A stretch of 64,000 bases of DNA from Antitrichia curtipendula (taxonomy: Eukaryota; Streptophyta; Bryopsida; Hypnales; Leucodontaceae). The position numbers and the translations under genes are program-made. Below the pieces are notes generated by a model. It ran no database searches. It saw only the letters and a list, made by a program, of their open reading frames with translations, and had not been told where the DNA came from. The stretch covers positions 41,419,912-41,483,911 of the forward strand of contig OX579636.1 in NCBI GenBank assembly GCA_951230915.1. The letters run 5' to 3'. This document shows positions 22,993 through 34,959 of the stretch, piece by piece; the first letter of the stretch is position 1; each line of letters begins with the position of its first letter.

Positions 22993-23900
22993 AATCCCTA
23001 AATTTCCATGGCCATTTTCTGTCAAAAACACTTAAAATATTTGAGAGCAAATTTTCTAAACATTTAATTTTTATAGCATGTGTAAGCCTAGAATTTTGCT
23101 CTAGGCTTGTATAAAAATGTGTAGAAGAAATTTGACCAATGTATGAAAAAGTTTGACCAAGTAAATTGTAAGATATTTGCACTAAAGTGAAGCAAATAAG
23201 TGTTTTTTACACCTTGCTATACTAGATTATAAGACTTTGAATTCTCTTACCTTACAATTTTTTCACTAAAGATTTCAAATGAAAAAAAATTAAGTTCAGG
23301 AATTGATTTGAGACTTTAGGAAAAAAATTCAATAACAACTACTTGATTTTCATTCTTCAAAAAATTGTTAATGGAAGTAGGTACCATATTGAAGGAAAAA
23401 CTAAACCAATAACAATTTTAAGATAGACTTGAAGCGCACTAATTCCAATGGTAATATTATTTTAACATGCAATCTAAACCTTGAGCAAATTCTTATTTCT
23501 AAAAATTGCTCGGGGGATGCACTTAGTTCTACTACAATAAACCACATGCAAACAAGTGGTTTCTAATCAACTATAATTTCAACCTAAAATTTTGAGCATT
23601 GTTTAATAATGACTAGGTTTCTATTGCCAAAATTCCAACTCAAATAAAATATGAAATGATTTCTAGAAGACGTTGAAAATGAACTAAAATGGTATATTTT
23701 TCAACTCAAATAATTATAGAGAACACATTTAGAAGACCATTGAATCAATATTCAACTCAAATGGGCTTTCAATAGAGAATTATTTTTAGGAATTTTTTGT
23801 TCAATTTTTTAGACAATTGTTTCTTATATAATATAGGGGGGTGAAAGTTATTTTTCAGTTCTATAGTGTATCATTTTACTTCAAAAATTTATAACTAATT
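22993..23900 (+). repeat. Dispersed repeat, diverged copy 2
   Basis: It begins taatccctaaatttccatgg with ccattttctgtcaaaaacact, parallel to copy 1. Internal phrases tggaagtaggta and gaaggaaa also match copy 1 near 2,295-2,325. Its far end is not resolved. Confidence 0.4.
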
Positions 23901-24219
23901 ATTATTAATAAATAAAAATATCAATAATTCAAAACATAAACTTTCAAATTAGGAATTTTTTATTTTTTATTTAAAAATAATAATAATTCAAAAAGTATAT
24001 AGAGGTTTTCTAGTCCTTGGATTCCTGCAATAATTGGTTTGGAATTCATGGTAGTTGTTTTTTAGCTAATGTTTGAATTGTTAGACAAAACTATATTCTA
24101 TAACTAAAGAGTAAGAGATAAAGTATATTCACCTATTAATATTATTGTACCAAAAGCAACACCTACATTTGGACCAAATAGCAACACAAAAACCTAAATT
24201 TTGATCATAGAAGATGTAT

Positions 24220-24399
24220 ACTAGAAGAAACATGTTTTTTTCTTTACGCATTATTTTGGACGTCCACTTTTTCGGACATCAACCATAACATTAAGATGCT
24301 AGTTTTGACATCAAAACTAGCATCTTAATGTTATGTTTGATGTCCAAAAAAGTAGACATCCAAAATAAAGCGTCAAAAAAAACACAGGTTTCTTCTAGT
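24220..24399. mobile_element. Foldback MITE, about 180 bp
   Basis: The ends are ACTAGAAGAAAC and GTTTCTTCTAGT. The arms stay complementary almost to the middle (cataacattaagatgctagt with tagcatcttaatgttatg). The whole element can fold into one long hairpin. It carries no coding sequence. The flanking duplication is unclear, so its superfamily is not set. Confidence 0.75.
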
Positions 24400-24949
24400 G
24401 TGTATACAATTAAAACAAGAAAAACTAGGAGAGCCTAATTTTGTTTTTTAGTAATCTACAAACAATATTTTGAAATTTCATAACTTATTCATATGTTGTC
24501 TAAATAATTGGTATGCTAAAGTGTGTTGGGATTATTTTTCACTTGCTGATAAGATCCAATTGACAAAAATTATATTTATAATAGTAAGTGTCCTCAAATA
24601 CTATTAATGTTGATTATGGATATACTTATTTTAGATGATGGAATTGCCTGTAGAAAAGAGATTCCCAAACAAATCATAATAACCATATATTTTATAAAAG
24701 ATACAAAATATAAACTTTTGGTGTAATATGTGATAAATATATTAGTGAACTAAGAGAGAAAATTTATAGAGCAAGATCAAAGATTTATATACAACTTTGT
24801 GAGCACAGCGAAATTTTTGGTTTTTGACTACTTGTCTTTAGTAGTGTAGAAAGGAGTCATTTACTACTTGTCTTAGGAATTAAACGGAAAAGGAATGATG
24901 AATGAACAAGTAGATGAAGGATTTTAAAAGCTATGAATAGATTAGATCG
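24400..24949. other. AT-rich spacer, nothing recognised
   Basis: No coding or repeat signal found by reading. Confidence 0.45.
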
Positions 24950-27030
24950 GAAGAGTGACAAATTGTCTTAGCATCGGTTGATATTTCAGGTCTCACGCCT
25001 TTCCAGTAGTTTAAGATGGACAAATTGTCAACTTCTTCTCTCTCATTCTCTCGGTTATTTTTTCTTGCGTCTTAAGTGTCATACTGTTCTTGTAAATTGT
25101 GAACTCCTTCAATTCTCTAATACAAATTGTCTTTTTGAAACTAATTGTCCAGCACAGGAGTGCTGCGGTGAATCTTTGTAATCCAATGATTGGATTATTT
25201 GTGTGTGTGACAAATTGTATTGAAGTTGTAAAACAATCCAGTGATTGGATTGTTTAATTCTGTGATTGATATTGTAACAAATTGATGAGTTAATTCTAAA
25301 ATCTTTCATTGTGTGTTATGTATGTGATTGCGACAAATTGTGAGTGTATAATTGTATGAGAAATTGCGTTTGATCAATTTAATTGGAAGTCTTGATTGTG
25401 TTATGACTAATTGTCATACGAATTGCATCTCTAATTCTAGTCCATTGAACTGTGAATTTTCAATATGGTTTTCATTATAAATTCTTGAATTTAGTGAATG
25501 ATATTTGTGTAAAACAAATTGTCAATTGAGCGTTGTACTTGGATACTGGCTCTGGAACAATTTGTCAACTACGGAATTGGAGCAGCCGGACGAAAAAATT
25601 ATCTATGGAAATCAAGCTCGGTGCTGGATCGTGAAGGATCAACTGAAACAATTTAACTGGTAAGTAATTCGTAAACAAATTGTTTGAATTACAATTAGCT
25701 TTATAATGTTATTGGACTAGTTGTTTTTGAATTGAAATTGAGATCCAGAATTAGGAAATCATGTGAAGATTGATAATAAATCAATTGATTGAAATATCCT
25801 GTTGAACGGATTTGTGAGAGACAAATCGTCATTTGAATATGAATAAACTATTCATCATGTTGTTGTAAAAACGACTATAATGTAAACTGTTTTAAATTAG
25901 TGTATAAGAAGAAGTGAGTGTAGACAAATTGTCGTTGTAATTGATATGAATTGAATATGATAAAATCAGATTGAAATTATAATTGTATAAGGAATGAAAT
26001 AATTAATTCTATGGATTTCTGTGACTCAAAAACAAATCCATATATGTGAAATTGATAAGTGATAAAAACAATTTGAGTTGTGTAATTCGAGAAATTAGTA
26101 TATGTGTTATATATTAAGACTAATTGTCATGCTTGATGTATGTACTAAGCTGTGAAATTGCTTAAGACAGAGAAGGACCAGCGGTGTCCAGACAAATTGT
26201 CATTATAAATTGAATTATACTCTAAATCTGAATTATGTATGTCTGTGAATTGTGATTGATTGTATTTGTTTATGATCGATATGTGTGAGAATTAAATTGT
26301 TTAATCCTACAGTGAGTGATAGTATCAAGAAATTTTTATTGAGCGTGATTAATAAATTTGTCAAGAAATTTAAATTTCTCGATTGGAAATTTACAAATTG
26401 TCTTTTGAACCCTAAGTGTTAAGACTGAAGCAATTAAACAAATTGTCAAAGACTGAGTTTGAAGAGTTGAGCCGAACCAGAGATTAGTTCAAATATGAAT
26501 TCAGTGAATAGAATAAGTCCTGTAAGGATGAATGTGTAGCATGACTAATTGTCTTACCATTTAGCACAGAGTGTGTGAACTAGTTGTTGTGTAAAATTGA
26601 ATTGGAGCCACTTGGTAGATAATAGTATAGTTTAAATGAATTAACTCTGTTCTTAGTCACGACAATTAGTCTGAGGATCAGTTTGAGTGATTAAGACTAA
26701 TAGTCAGATGCTTTGGTTTGTTTCTTGAAATGAATTGTGTACTTTGACGAATTGTTGTAACTGTGCAGAGTTTACTAATTTGGTGAATGCATTGCAATCA
26801 TGCCCTTGCATTTAGTTAGAGACAAATTGTTGTAGGACTGGGACTGGTTTCTACTCATCTAAATTTGTGATTAGGCTAGTAAATAGTGACTGGACAAATT
26901 GTCTTGGTAACGCAAATCACCAATAATTAAGGAACATGGATACAACTATATAAATATATTATTATCTGCATTTGTCTAGTAAGTAGATCATGCGCATGAC
27001 AAATTGTGGTCAAACCTGACAAATTGTTGG
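24950..27030. repeat. Field of dispersed near-palindromic GACAAATTGTC motifs
   Basis: GACAAATTGTC occurs exactly at 24,957, 25,019, 25,923, 26,191 and 26,893. GACTAATTGTC occurs at 25,405, 26,118 and 26,543, and its reverse complement at 26,661. One- or two-base variants lie near 25,121, 25,209, 25,332, 25,513, 25,557, 25,674, 25,820, 26,392, 26,437, 26,695, 26,746, 26,821, 26,998 and 27,018. The spacing is irregular (20-150 bp) and the DNA between is not repeated, so it is not a simple tandem array. No ORF spans it. Confidence 0.7.
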
Positions 27031-27567
27031 AACTCTCCCCTAGAACACTAGGCAGGACTGAGACGGCATTTCATGCGTCCATAGCATTATTTAAAGGACT
27101 GGCAACCAAATTATACAAATGGGTATAAGAGTGAATGTATGTTTTCTTTGTGTTTGTGAAATATTATAGTAAATCCCATTCCAATCTTAAATACAAGTGA
27201 CTTTAGTCGCAGAGACGTTAGACTATTTAACTATTCCCTAGATTTTGAACCCCTATACTAGTTCTCTGGGTATTTGCAGAAGTAGCAAAACTTAGACTAC
27301 AAACTTTATAAAATATCACTTGACAATATTTAAATAAATCTGAAAACTTTTGATAGTGGAAAAATTAAACACTCTACTTCTACAATTTCATATGTATCCC
27401 TTCATTTTCACACCGTGATCTCCCTTTGTCAAGTCACTAGTAACACTAATGTCCAGTGTTTTTATTTTTGTTTCTTGTCCAATACTTTGGTGGCATATTT
27501 TTGGAAATGCTTATGGGTTATGTGGCTCCATGTGTGTTTTGGGGATGCAACTGAAGGTGGCCTCTAA

Positions 27568-28167
27568 GTGGTGGATTTTGAAGTGAGGTGGCATTTTCTA
27601 GACTTTATGCAATTGAAGCATTGGCATTTATTTTTTTCCGCATGGGTTGAATTAGGCTTGCACGTCCAAAAATTTGTTGTCATTCAGGCATTACTAGCAA
27701 TTTTCAACATAGAGGAAAGGCATCCACAACATGAAAAAAGAATTCCAATTGGCAACAAGGATTTCTATGTGAATGAAATCATGAACCAAAAAGCAAAGTA
27801 TATTAGAAAAAGAGTACATATTTATAATGCTTGAATGGAAACAAGAAACGGAAATCATTTAAAATTTTGTACATTGAAACACACTCCCGCATCTCTATCG
27901 TGCAAAGCCTTGGACAATTGGACTTGCACAACACAAAACACACTCCGACGTCCAAGTAAGAATTTGTCCACATTGAGATCAGTACATGTCTTTCATAAAT
28001 CTACACTTCAAAAACATAGTAATCATGTACAAAGTTTTGGACCTGCAAAAGAAAACACACACTCCGATGCCCAAGTGAAAAACTGTACTCATTCAAATCA
28101 TTTCAAGCAATGGGGGATGAAAGTCAAGAATGCTTACCAAAAATTGGCGATAAAACAAAGTAGCTAG
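27568..28167 (+). other. Unrecognised ORF broken by one stop
   Basis: A frame of about 200 codons is open except for a TGA at 27,832-27,834. It contains IFNIEERHPQHEKRIP and a second half with imperfect internal repeats around acacactccgacgtccaagt (27,940 and 28,055). It matches no family I know. It could be a decayed gene or transposon piece, or a chance frame. Confidence 0.25.
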
Positions 28168-28443
28168 AGTACATTGAAAGATCTGAAGTACTCACAGTTC
28201 ACCACATTAGAAGTAATGTACAGAAACATAAAGAAGAACAAAGCTTCATTGAATGCATATGATGGGTAAAGCAGATTCCATGACCATGCACGGATGATGG
28301 AAACAAAAGCACCCTATGTAGAGAGCACCATCTGAGCATCTCACTAGCAACTCAATCACCATGCATGGATGAGAATTGCAACACTACGCAAAGCTACTAC
28401 CACGCCCAGCTAAAAGAAGAACTTCCTACCCTAACACTCCATA

Positions 28444-31400
28444 TCATTGTCGCTCAGTTGACCTCAGCCACTGCTGGAAACAATCTTCATACATGAATGT
28501 GCTCAAAGTATACACTTGTTGTGCCTTCATGCCAACAACAACGGCCAAGTTGGCATCCAACTGATTGCGAACTTTGTCTTTGAGAAACGTCAAGGCAGAA
28601 AAGCACCGTTCATCTTCTATAGAGCCCAACACATGGATCATTGCAATTTCAGCGAGTTTTATGTACTCACTAAAATTTGTGGCCAGTGCAGAGTTAGCAT
28701 CAAGGGACCTCCAAAGCTTCGTCAACGGATTCACAAGAAACGGGGGCTCCATAGCGGTCATGGCATTTGATAGCATGGCCAGTTTAAAAAGGCTTTGCTG
28801 GTACTCCAGATCAAAACAATCCAAGAGAGGAGGCACAAGCTTGCTGCCATCCTTTCCATAAACCCACTTCGGCTCTCCAAAATTCTTCTTGATAACATCC
28901 AGGTGCTTGCGGAAGGTCACTTCACATCCGGATTGGAGCCAATATTGGGGATAAACCACACCCAAGGCGTCCATGACTTCATCAACAGGGAATCGTGACT
29001 TAAGCTTGTCAAGAATCTACATGGTCGCATCTACAAGGGCCACAGTCAGAAACAAGTACTCCAAAATCAGAAATCACAGTATTTGACTAAAAAAAAGCGG
29101 CTTGCCAATACCTTCGCTTGTTGCAATATCTTCACCTGCTGCCTTACCTTCACTTGCTACATTACCTTTAAGGTGGTGGCCAAGCGGCCACCCAAAAAAA
29201 ATTTGCAGAGCAAGAAATACCTTACCACTTATCTGAAGCTCCTCGGCCGTAGCTACCTTTACATGTGCTGGACCTCCTCGGCAGGAGCTACCTTTACCTG
29301 CGCGGAACCTCCTCGGCACTGACTACCTTCACCTGCGCAATGTGGTGGCCACACGGCCACCCAACCAAAAAATAATACAAACGAAAGAAAGAAAAGCACA
29401 CAAAATTGCACACATACTACTTAGAGCTATAAGCTACTACATTTACCTTTACCTGCACAATGTAATGGCCCCAAAACCACACCAAAAAAACGAAATTGGA
29501 AAAGCAAAGATCAAACCTTCTCACATACCGATTACCTTTAGTTGTAGCAATAGCCCTTCACATGTACAAATTGGTGGCCACAGGAGTACATACCTTTGCA
29601 CTCATTCTTTAAAACCCTGACAATATCTGCAAATGATTCGCGAGTCACAAACTGGCCCTCATGCACCGCAAACACGGTGTGATCTACTACACAGAAGGCC
29701 AACTGCGAAATCTGGCCAGCAACGTTAAGGTCCATCGGCAAGGCCACCCACTTCAAGTGGATTTGTTCATGTCTACATTGCTCAAGCTGGTTAAAGAACT
29801 AGAATTCGTCAGTCACAAACGCCTGCTCTAAATCAACATAAAACTTGTACAGCTCGCCCTGACATACATGTAGAGCTGTGACAAAATCAAATATGAAAAC
29901 ATCCCGCTTCTGGGCAAACAAGACTAGATGGTCGATGCTCTCTAGTAATGGCAGGAAGTACGACATTCCCAAGACAATATATGGATCAATCAACTTGGAC
30001 AGCACAGTTTGCGCCTTTGCCCGCACACGCTTTTGCGTCACAGACACAACGCACCAAAAAGTCAGCTCACGCACTTGCAAGAGAAGCAAAGACAAGAAGA
30101 ATTACATGTGTTGAAAACAAAACAAAACAAATGAAGTAAAGTCTTACCGTTTCCTTGTTGTTATTTGCATCTACGTCCATCTTCGCCACTGTAGAACGGT
30201 ACTCGCTCAATAGCTGCCTAAGGGGTTGGATCAAGGAAACCCAACGCGTGAATACATTTTTTAGAAATTTCAAGCCTTTTGTTTCCATCATCAATGCAAG
30301 GGCGTGGAACTTTGCAAACTTCTTCGGACTGGAGGCAAAGTAATTGTGACAAACTTTGAGCAAGTTCTCTATAGCTGATATGAGGTCCAAAGAAGACAAC
30401 CTCTTGAATGCCAAGTTGCACCTATGCGCCATGCAGTAAACGCCTTGAAAAAACGATGCATGCTTACTTTGCATTTGTTTGGTCACTCCACTCTTGTAAC
30501 CCTGGAAAGTGGCAACTCCATCTGCGCCAAAGCAAATTAGCTTGCTTGCAATGGCGTCGGCACCTAAGCCTGCCTTCAAAATCAATGCCGAAGTGATTAG
30601 AGCAATCAAATTGTCACATGAAGCCCCTTCGGACTCCACTTTTTGTAACACTATGAGCATAGGCACGCGAGTCCAGTTCTGGACAACGTAGCAATGGACT
30701 GCCACATAAGTGGAGTTGTCTACTGCAGTAGTTTCATCAACAGTCATTGCAAGGAACTAGGCAGATTGGATAATTGCTTTCATTCTATCTTGTACAGTTT
30801 GCTACATCTGAGCGGCCATGATCCAAACCGCCCCATTAGTCCAGTGCATCTTCGGCAAATTAGAAATGGAAAGCAGCTCATATATGGCAAATCGAGAAGT
30901 GAAATTGGCCATTGGTCTGCCGTCACTAAGAACCTGGAATAACGTGGCGAGTTGCAGAAGCTTCTTTTTTTGACTCAATAGAATTGTTCAAATTCACCTA
31001 CTCCAAGATAGTAGTCGGGCGCTTGGCTGCATACAACGCCATGTTTTTTTGGCGCTTCCACCTCTTCTCGTGTGTTTGCAGAGTGTATAGCTTCAGGCCC
31101 ATGACGTAAGGCTTCTTCTCCATCTCAGTGCAAACCCAACATCGCACTATGTGAAGCACGCCATCAGATGCCAACACCATCTCCGCCTACACATGTTTCG
31201 CTGACCACTCCATTTGGAACTTCCACGTGAGGTTGTAATTGTTCTTCTTCCACTTAGGGGGAAGAGGGATCTAAAAATCGTCATCTACAGAGAATTCCTT
31301 GCTCTCGGAGGAGACTTGGAAGTTGGCTGCTACAGCGGAATCGTCGCTGGACAGAAGCACCGGGGCTAGAGTCGTGTGCACCACTACTAGATAAGCGTTG

Positions 31401-31510
31401 TTGTGTTGTGACGCTACCTCCATAGATGCATCCACAGACACAGGTGCCTCGCGGGCGTAAAGGCCATCGCCACCATCGCCAACTGCTTCCAAACGGTCAA
31501 ATTGGGTCAA
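28444..31510 (-). pseudogene. Decayed hAT-type transposase gene
   Basis: On the minus strand the order is as follows. First is a Cys-containing N-terminal region near 31,180-31,000 (RCWVCTEMEKK..HEKRW). Next is a transposase core exon ending at 30,155 (AMTVDETTAVDN, FGADGVATFQG, CMAHRCNLAFKRL). A middle exon runs from about 30,085 to 29,600. Last is a C-terminal hAT dimerisation exon (28,974-28,444; AMIHVLGSIEDERCFSALTF). The splice donor after KETV (near 30,150) and the acceptor near 30,085 look sound. In-frame stops at 29,799-29,801 (TAG), two TAGs just upstream of the core Met (about 30,758 and 30,810) and others make it non-functional. Short GC-rich direct repeats (ggtggccacacggccaccca type, 29,170-29,500) lie in an intron. 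Confidence 0.75.
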
Positions 31511-33101
31511 ATGTACTCCCCATCATTGCCACAGCATCCCCGTTGTCTTGATTGCGTGACTGCAGGAAGTAAGCTTGCATCGTCGTCTTTTGCCGCCCCT
31601 TGTTGTGTCCCCTTGCCTCTATTAGTTGCTCGCTCTACAATTTTTTTTTGCTAAAGCTTGCTTTTCTTTCTCCAGTTCGGCAAATTTCTTCTCCCTCTAT
31701 GCTATAGCCTTCCGCAAGGCCAAGACATTTGCCACAACAGCCAACCCAACATCAACAAGGCCGGAGTCTCCCATCCCCTACACGGCAATTTCTGAAACTT
31801 GGCAATGCAAATCACACAAAAAGACAGCCCTCAACAGCTCAACCCACTCCCGTCAGAACCATAGTGAAGCAAATACCGAATTCACAAACAACAGCAACGA
31901 AATTGAAGAGAAGAACTCAAATTTTAAGGCAGCCACTGAATCCTAAAACCTTAAGCAGGCAGAATTGGCGAACCTTTATTGCGCCTACGCACAACCGCAA
32001 GGCGCAAAAACTGAGTGCAATTCAGTTACAAGAAATCTCCAAAACGACGGCACACACAAGCCTACCTAAACCTAGAATTAAATGCAGGCGGCATATGGAC
32101 GCGGTGGCGCCTCAACAGATGGAATCCATCTTGCCTCTGGAATCACCCATCCAGCGAATGAACGTGACAAACAGAGTGCGACATCAAGTAACAGGTACAT
32201 CGGGGCTTTCATACACAAATTATAAAGAACATTTGGCCGTTTAGCACCTTCCATTGAAGCTAATTTGGCCTTATTCACAACAGATTAACATGTAATCAGA
32301 CTTCCCCACGATTTCATCTGCAAAGTCATGGGCAACATGGGTTCTGGCAATTCAGAGCTCCTTGGCAAAAGAAATCATCAAATGCATGGAATGTGGAAGA
32401 AGGTGGTACAATCGCTAGTGACGGCGAGGCAATCGCGTCAATCATGGTGGCCTTGGTGACTTGATGTCCTGGAATTTTTGGGCGGCCAGTGACTATGCAC
32501 TGACAAGCGTCATGGCAATATGGCCTTTTTTTTAAAAATAAAACACTTTTTTTCCTACACCCTTGAGCTTGCCCTTTTTTCTGTGGGGCAAACGTGCATT
32601 TTATTGCCCAAAAAAACCCACTGCTAATGTCCAATGGAACAAACAAGAAGAAAACATTGCTTGGCTAAAAATTTGGTCCGTATTGCAATGCAATGGATGA
32701 AAAATAGACGGACCTTTAGTATTGCATCAAAATTGTGGATGAAATTTGATCCTAAAGAAGAGTGGATGAAACCTTGGATGAAAAAGAGATCCTTTTCCGT
32801 GACATGAGGTTCCATAATGACAAAAACCATTCGACATAATAAATTTGGCAAATTTCTAACTTTGGCACCTACCGTGAGAAAACCCTAATCGTTTCGTTTG
32901 CTCTTCTTCTGTTTTTTCACTTCCCTTCGTTTGGTGTTCTATCTGTTCGATTGTGGGTTGGGAGGAGTGTGCGGGGTTAGGAGTTGATGGGCTTGTTGGG
33001 ATTTTTTTTTGGGTTGCTAGGGTTTTGCAGCTGTGAGCTGCGTGTTAAGCTTTGTAGCACCGGAGCCAAGTCTAGAGCCTTGGGAGAGTGATCGATCAGC
33101 G
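31511..33101. other. Spacer between the hAT remnant and the ERD2-like gene, including its likely promoter
   Basis: No supported gene. The last 230 bp (about 32,870-33,101) is GC/T-rich with pyrimidine tracts, as expected for a 5' UTR and core promoter, but I see no clear TATA box. Confidence 0.45.
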
Positions 33102-34959
33102 ATGAGGAGAACACGGAATCCTGTGCAGACGGCAGTATGGTGGGTGAAGAAGCAGCCTCCGAAAGTGAAAACGGCTTTGGCAGTGTTGTCCGGCATTGCG
33201 GTGCTCATCTTTTTGCGATTCGTTATTCGCGATCACGACAATTTGTTCGTGGCCGCAGAATTTACGCATGCTGTTGGTATCGGATGCCTAATCTATAAGT
33301 TGACGAAGGAGAAGACTTGTTCAGGTCAGCTTTTTAAATTAGAAGAGACTTTTTTTCTAGAGCATCGCACTTGAATACCTATTTTTCTCAGAACAGGGCA
33401 ATTGAACGGGGCATGAATGATGTTTTATTTGAGTGCAGGACTGTCACTTAAGACACAGGAGCTCACCGCTATATTCTTGATGGTGCGGCTCTATTGTAGT
33501 GTGGTGATGGAGTTCGATCTTCATACTCTCCTGGACTTCTGCACATTCCTTACAACTGCGTGGGTTATCTACATGATGCGGTTTAAGCTGAAGTCGACGA
33601 CTTCGAACGATCTTGACAATCTTCCCATGTATTATATTGTGAGTTAGTCATTTCGTCTTGATGATACTGAGAAGCTCAGCTGTGGTCAATGCTAGAGATG
33701 TTCTTCATTGAGAGCAATGTTATCCCATGTGATATTCAGTTCTTGTATCTGAACATAGGGAGTGGATTATGTTTTGGATTATCAGAAACAATCTCATTAA
33801 CAATTTCAAATTTTTTTGGTGTGTCTGCAGCTGGCTCCATGTGCATTACTGGCCGTTTTGATTCATCCAGGAACATCCCATCATATTGTCAACCGTGTGT
33901 TGTGGGCTTTCTGTGTGTACTTGGAAGCGGTGTCGGTCATGCCCCAGCTTCGCGTTATGCAGAACACTCGGGTATGTGTTGTGATTTTCTTTGTGTTTTT
34001 GAAAGAGGTTCGGTAATTCGATCTACCAGATGGACAGTTACTGTCATGTTCTTAGATCCTGGGTAAATATTTTCTATGTTCTCAGATCCAGTAGCTGTCT
34101 GTTGGTCAAGATGACCTTTCTTTACGTCCCAATTGTTCTCAGTTGTTGAGTTCAAAATAGCTAAATTTACTTGAGAGGCATTCCTCTGTGACCTTCAGTT
34201 TATGTAACATCACGACGATCTAGTTTGTAGACATTTAATTGCAGTTTCCAGGGTTTAACCGTTCCTATATTGATTTGCAGGTTGTTGAGCCTTTCACAGC
34301 TCACTATGTCTTTGCTCTGGGTATTGCACGGTTTTTGAGCTGTGCTCACTGGATTCTTCAGGTAAACTTGCTGTGCCCCAGTTTTTCCGTTTGTCTGTTT
34401 TACATCCCACTCCAAAAGGAAGTGAGAAGTTCGTTACATTCACTTTCAGCTCCACCTCGCAATCCTTAAACTGGGGGAGACGCCCTTCAAGTTGCAAGAG
34501 AGTCAAATAGTTGGTGCAATGTACCTACATGTTATTTGCTTTTTGAATTCTGTAATACTAAGGAGAAATATACTGTGTTCAATATATGCCCTTTTTGACC
34601 CTCAGGTGCTAGACGGACACAGCTTCCTGCTTAATACACTAGGCTATGGGTTATGGCCTGGAATGGTGCTTCTTTCGGAGATTGTACAAACAATTATCTT
34701 GGCCGACTTTTGCTACTATTATGTTAAAAGGTACGTGGAGTACATCATGCAGATGATTAACTTGATGCTTAGAGGAATGCATGTTTTGTTTCCCATATGT
34801 TCTATCGATTGAGCGTTAACTTTAGAAATAGTTGACGTTGTCGTGCATTGCAGAGTATCATTGACCAGACTTTATGATTCTAACTCTTGGGGGTGTACGT
34901 TTGATGACAGTGTAATGGACGGCCAGATGATGGTGCGGCTTCCTTCCGGTGTAGTTTAA
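33102..34959 (+). CDS. ERD2-like protein (ER lumen protein retaining receptor family, plant ERD2-like branch)
   Basis: Six exons, 33102-33324, 33439-33638, 33831-33971, 34281-34361, 34606-34730 and 34911-34959, give 272 aa. The start MRRTRNPVQ is followed by a basic stretch and a first membrane segment (TALAVLSGIAVLIFLRF). That extra N-terminal segment is typical of the plant ERD2-like group rather than canonical 215-aa ERD2. Family hallmarks are present: DHDNLFVAAE, KTQELTAIFL, HPGTSHHIVNR, EPFTAHYVFALG, GYGLWP and the C-terminal VRLPSGVV. About seven hydrophobic segments imply a Golgi/ER membrane protein. Canonical members retrieve K/HDEL proteins; the role of the ERD2-like branch is less clear. 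For the last exon I used the acceptor at 34,910 because it gives the usual short tail. An upstream AG at 34,852 would insert about 19 residues. The gene looks intact and is the clearest host gene here. Confidence 0.95.
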
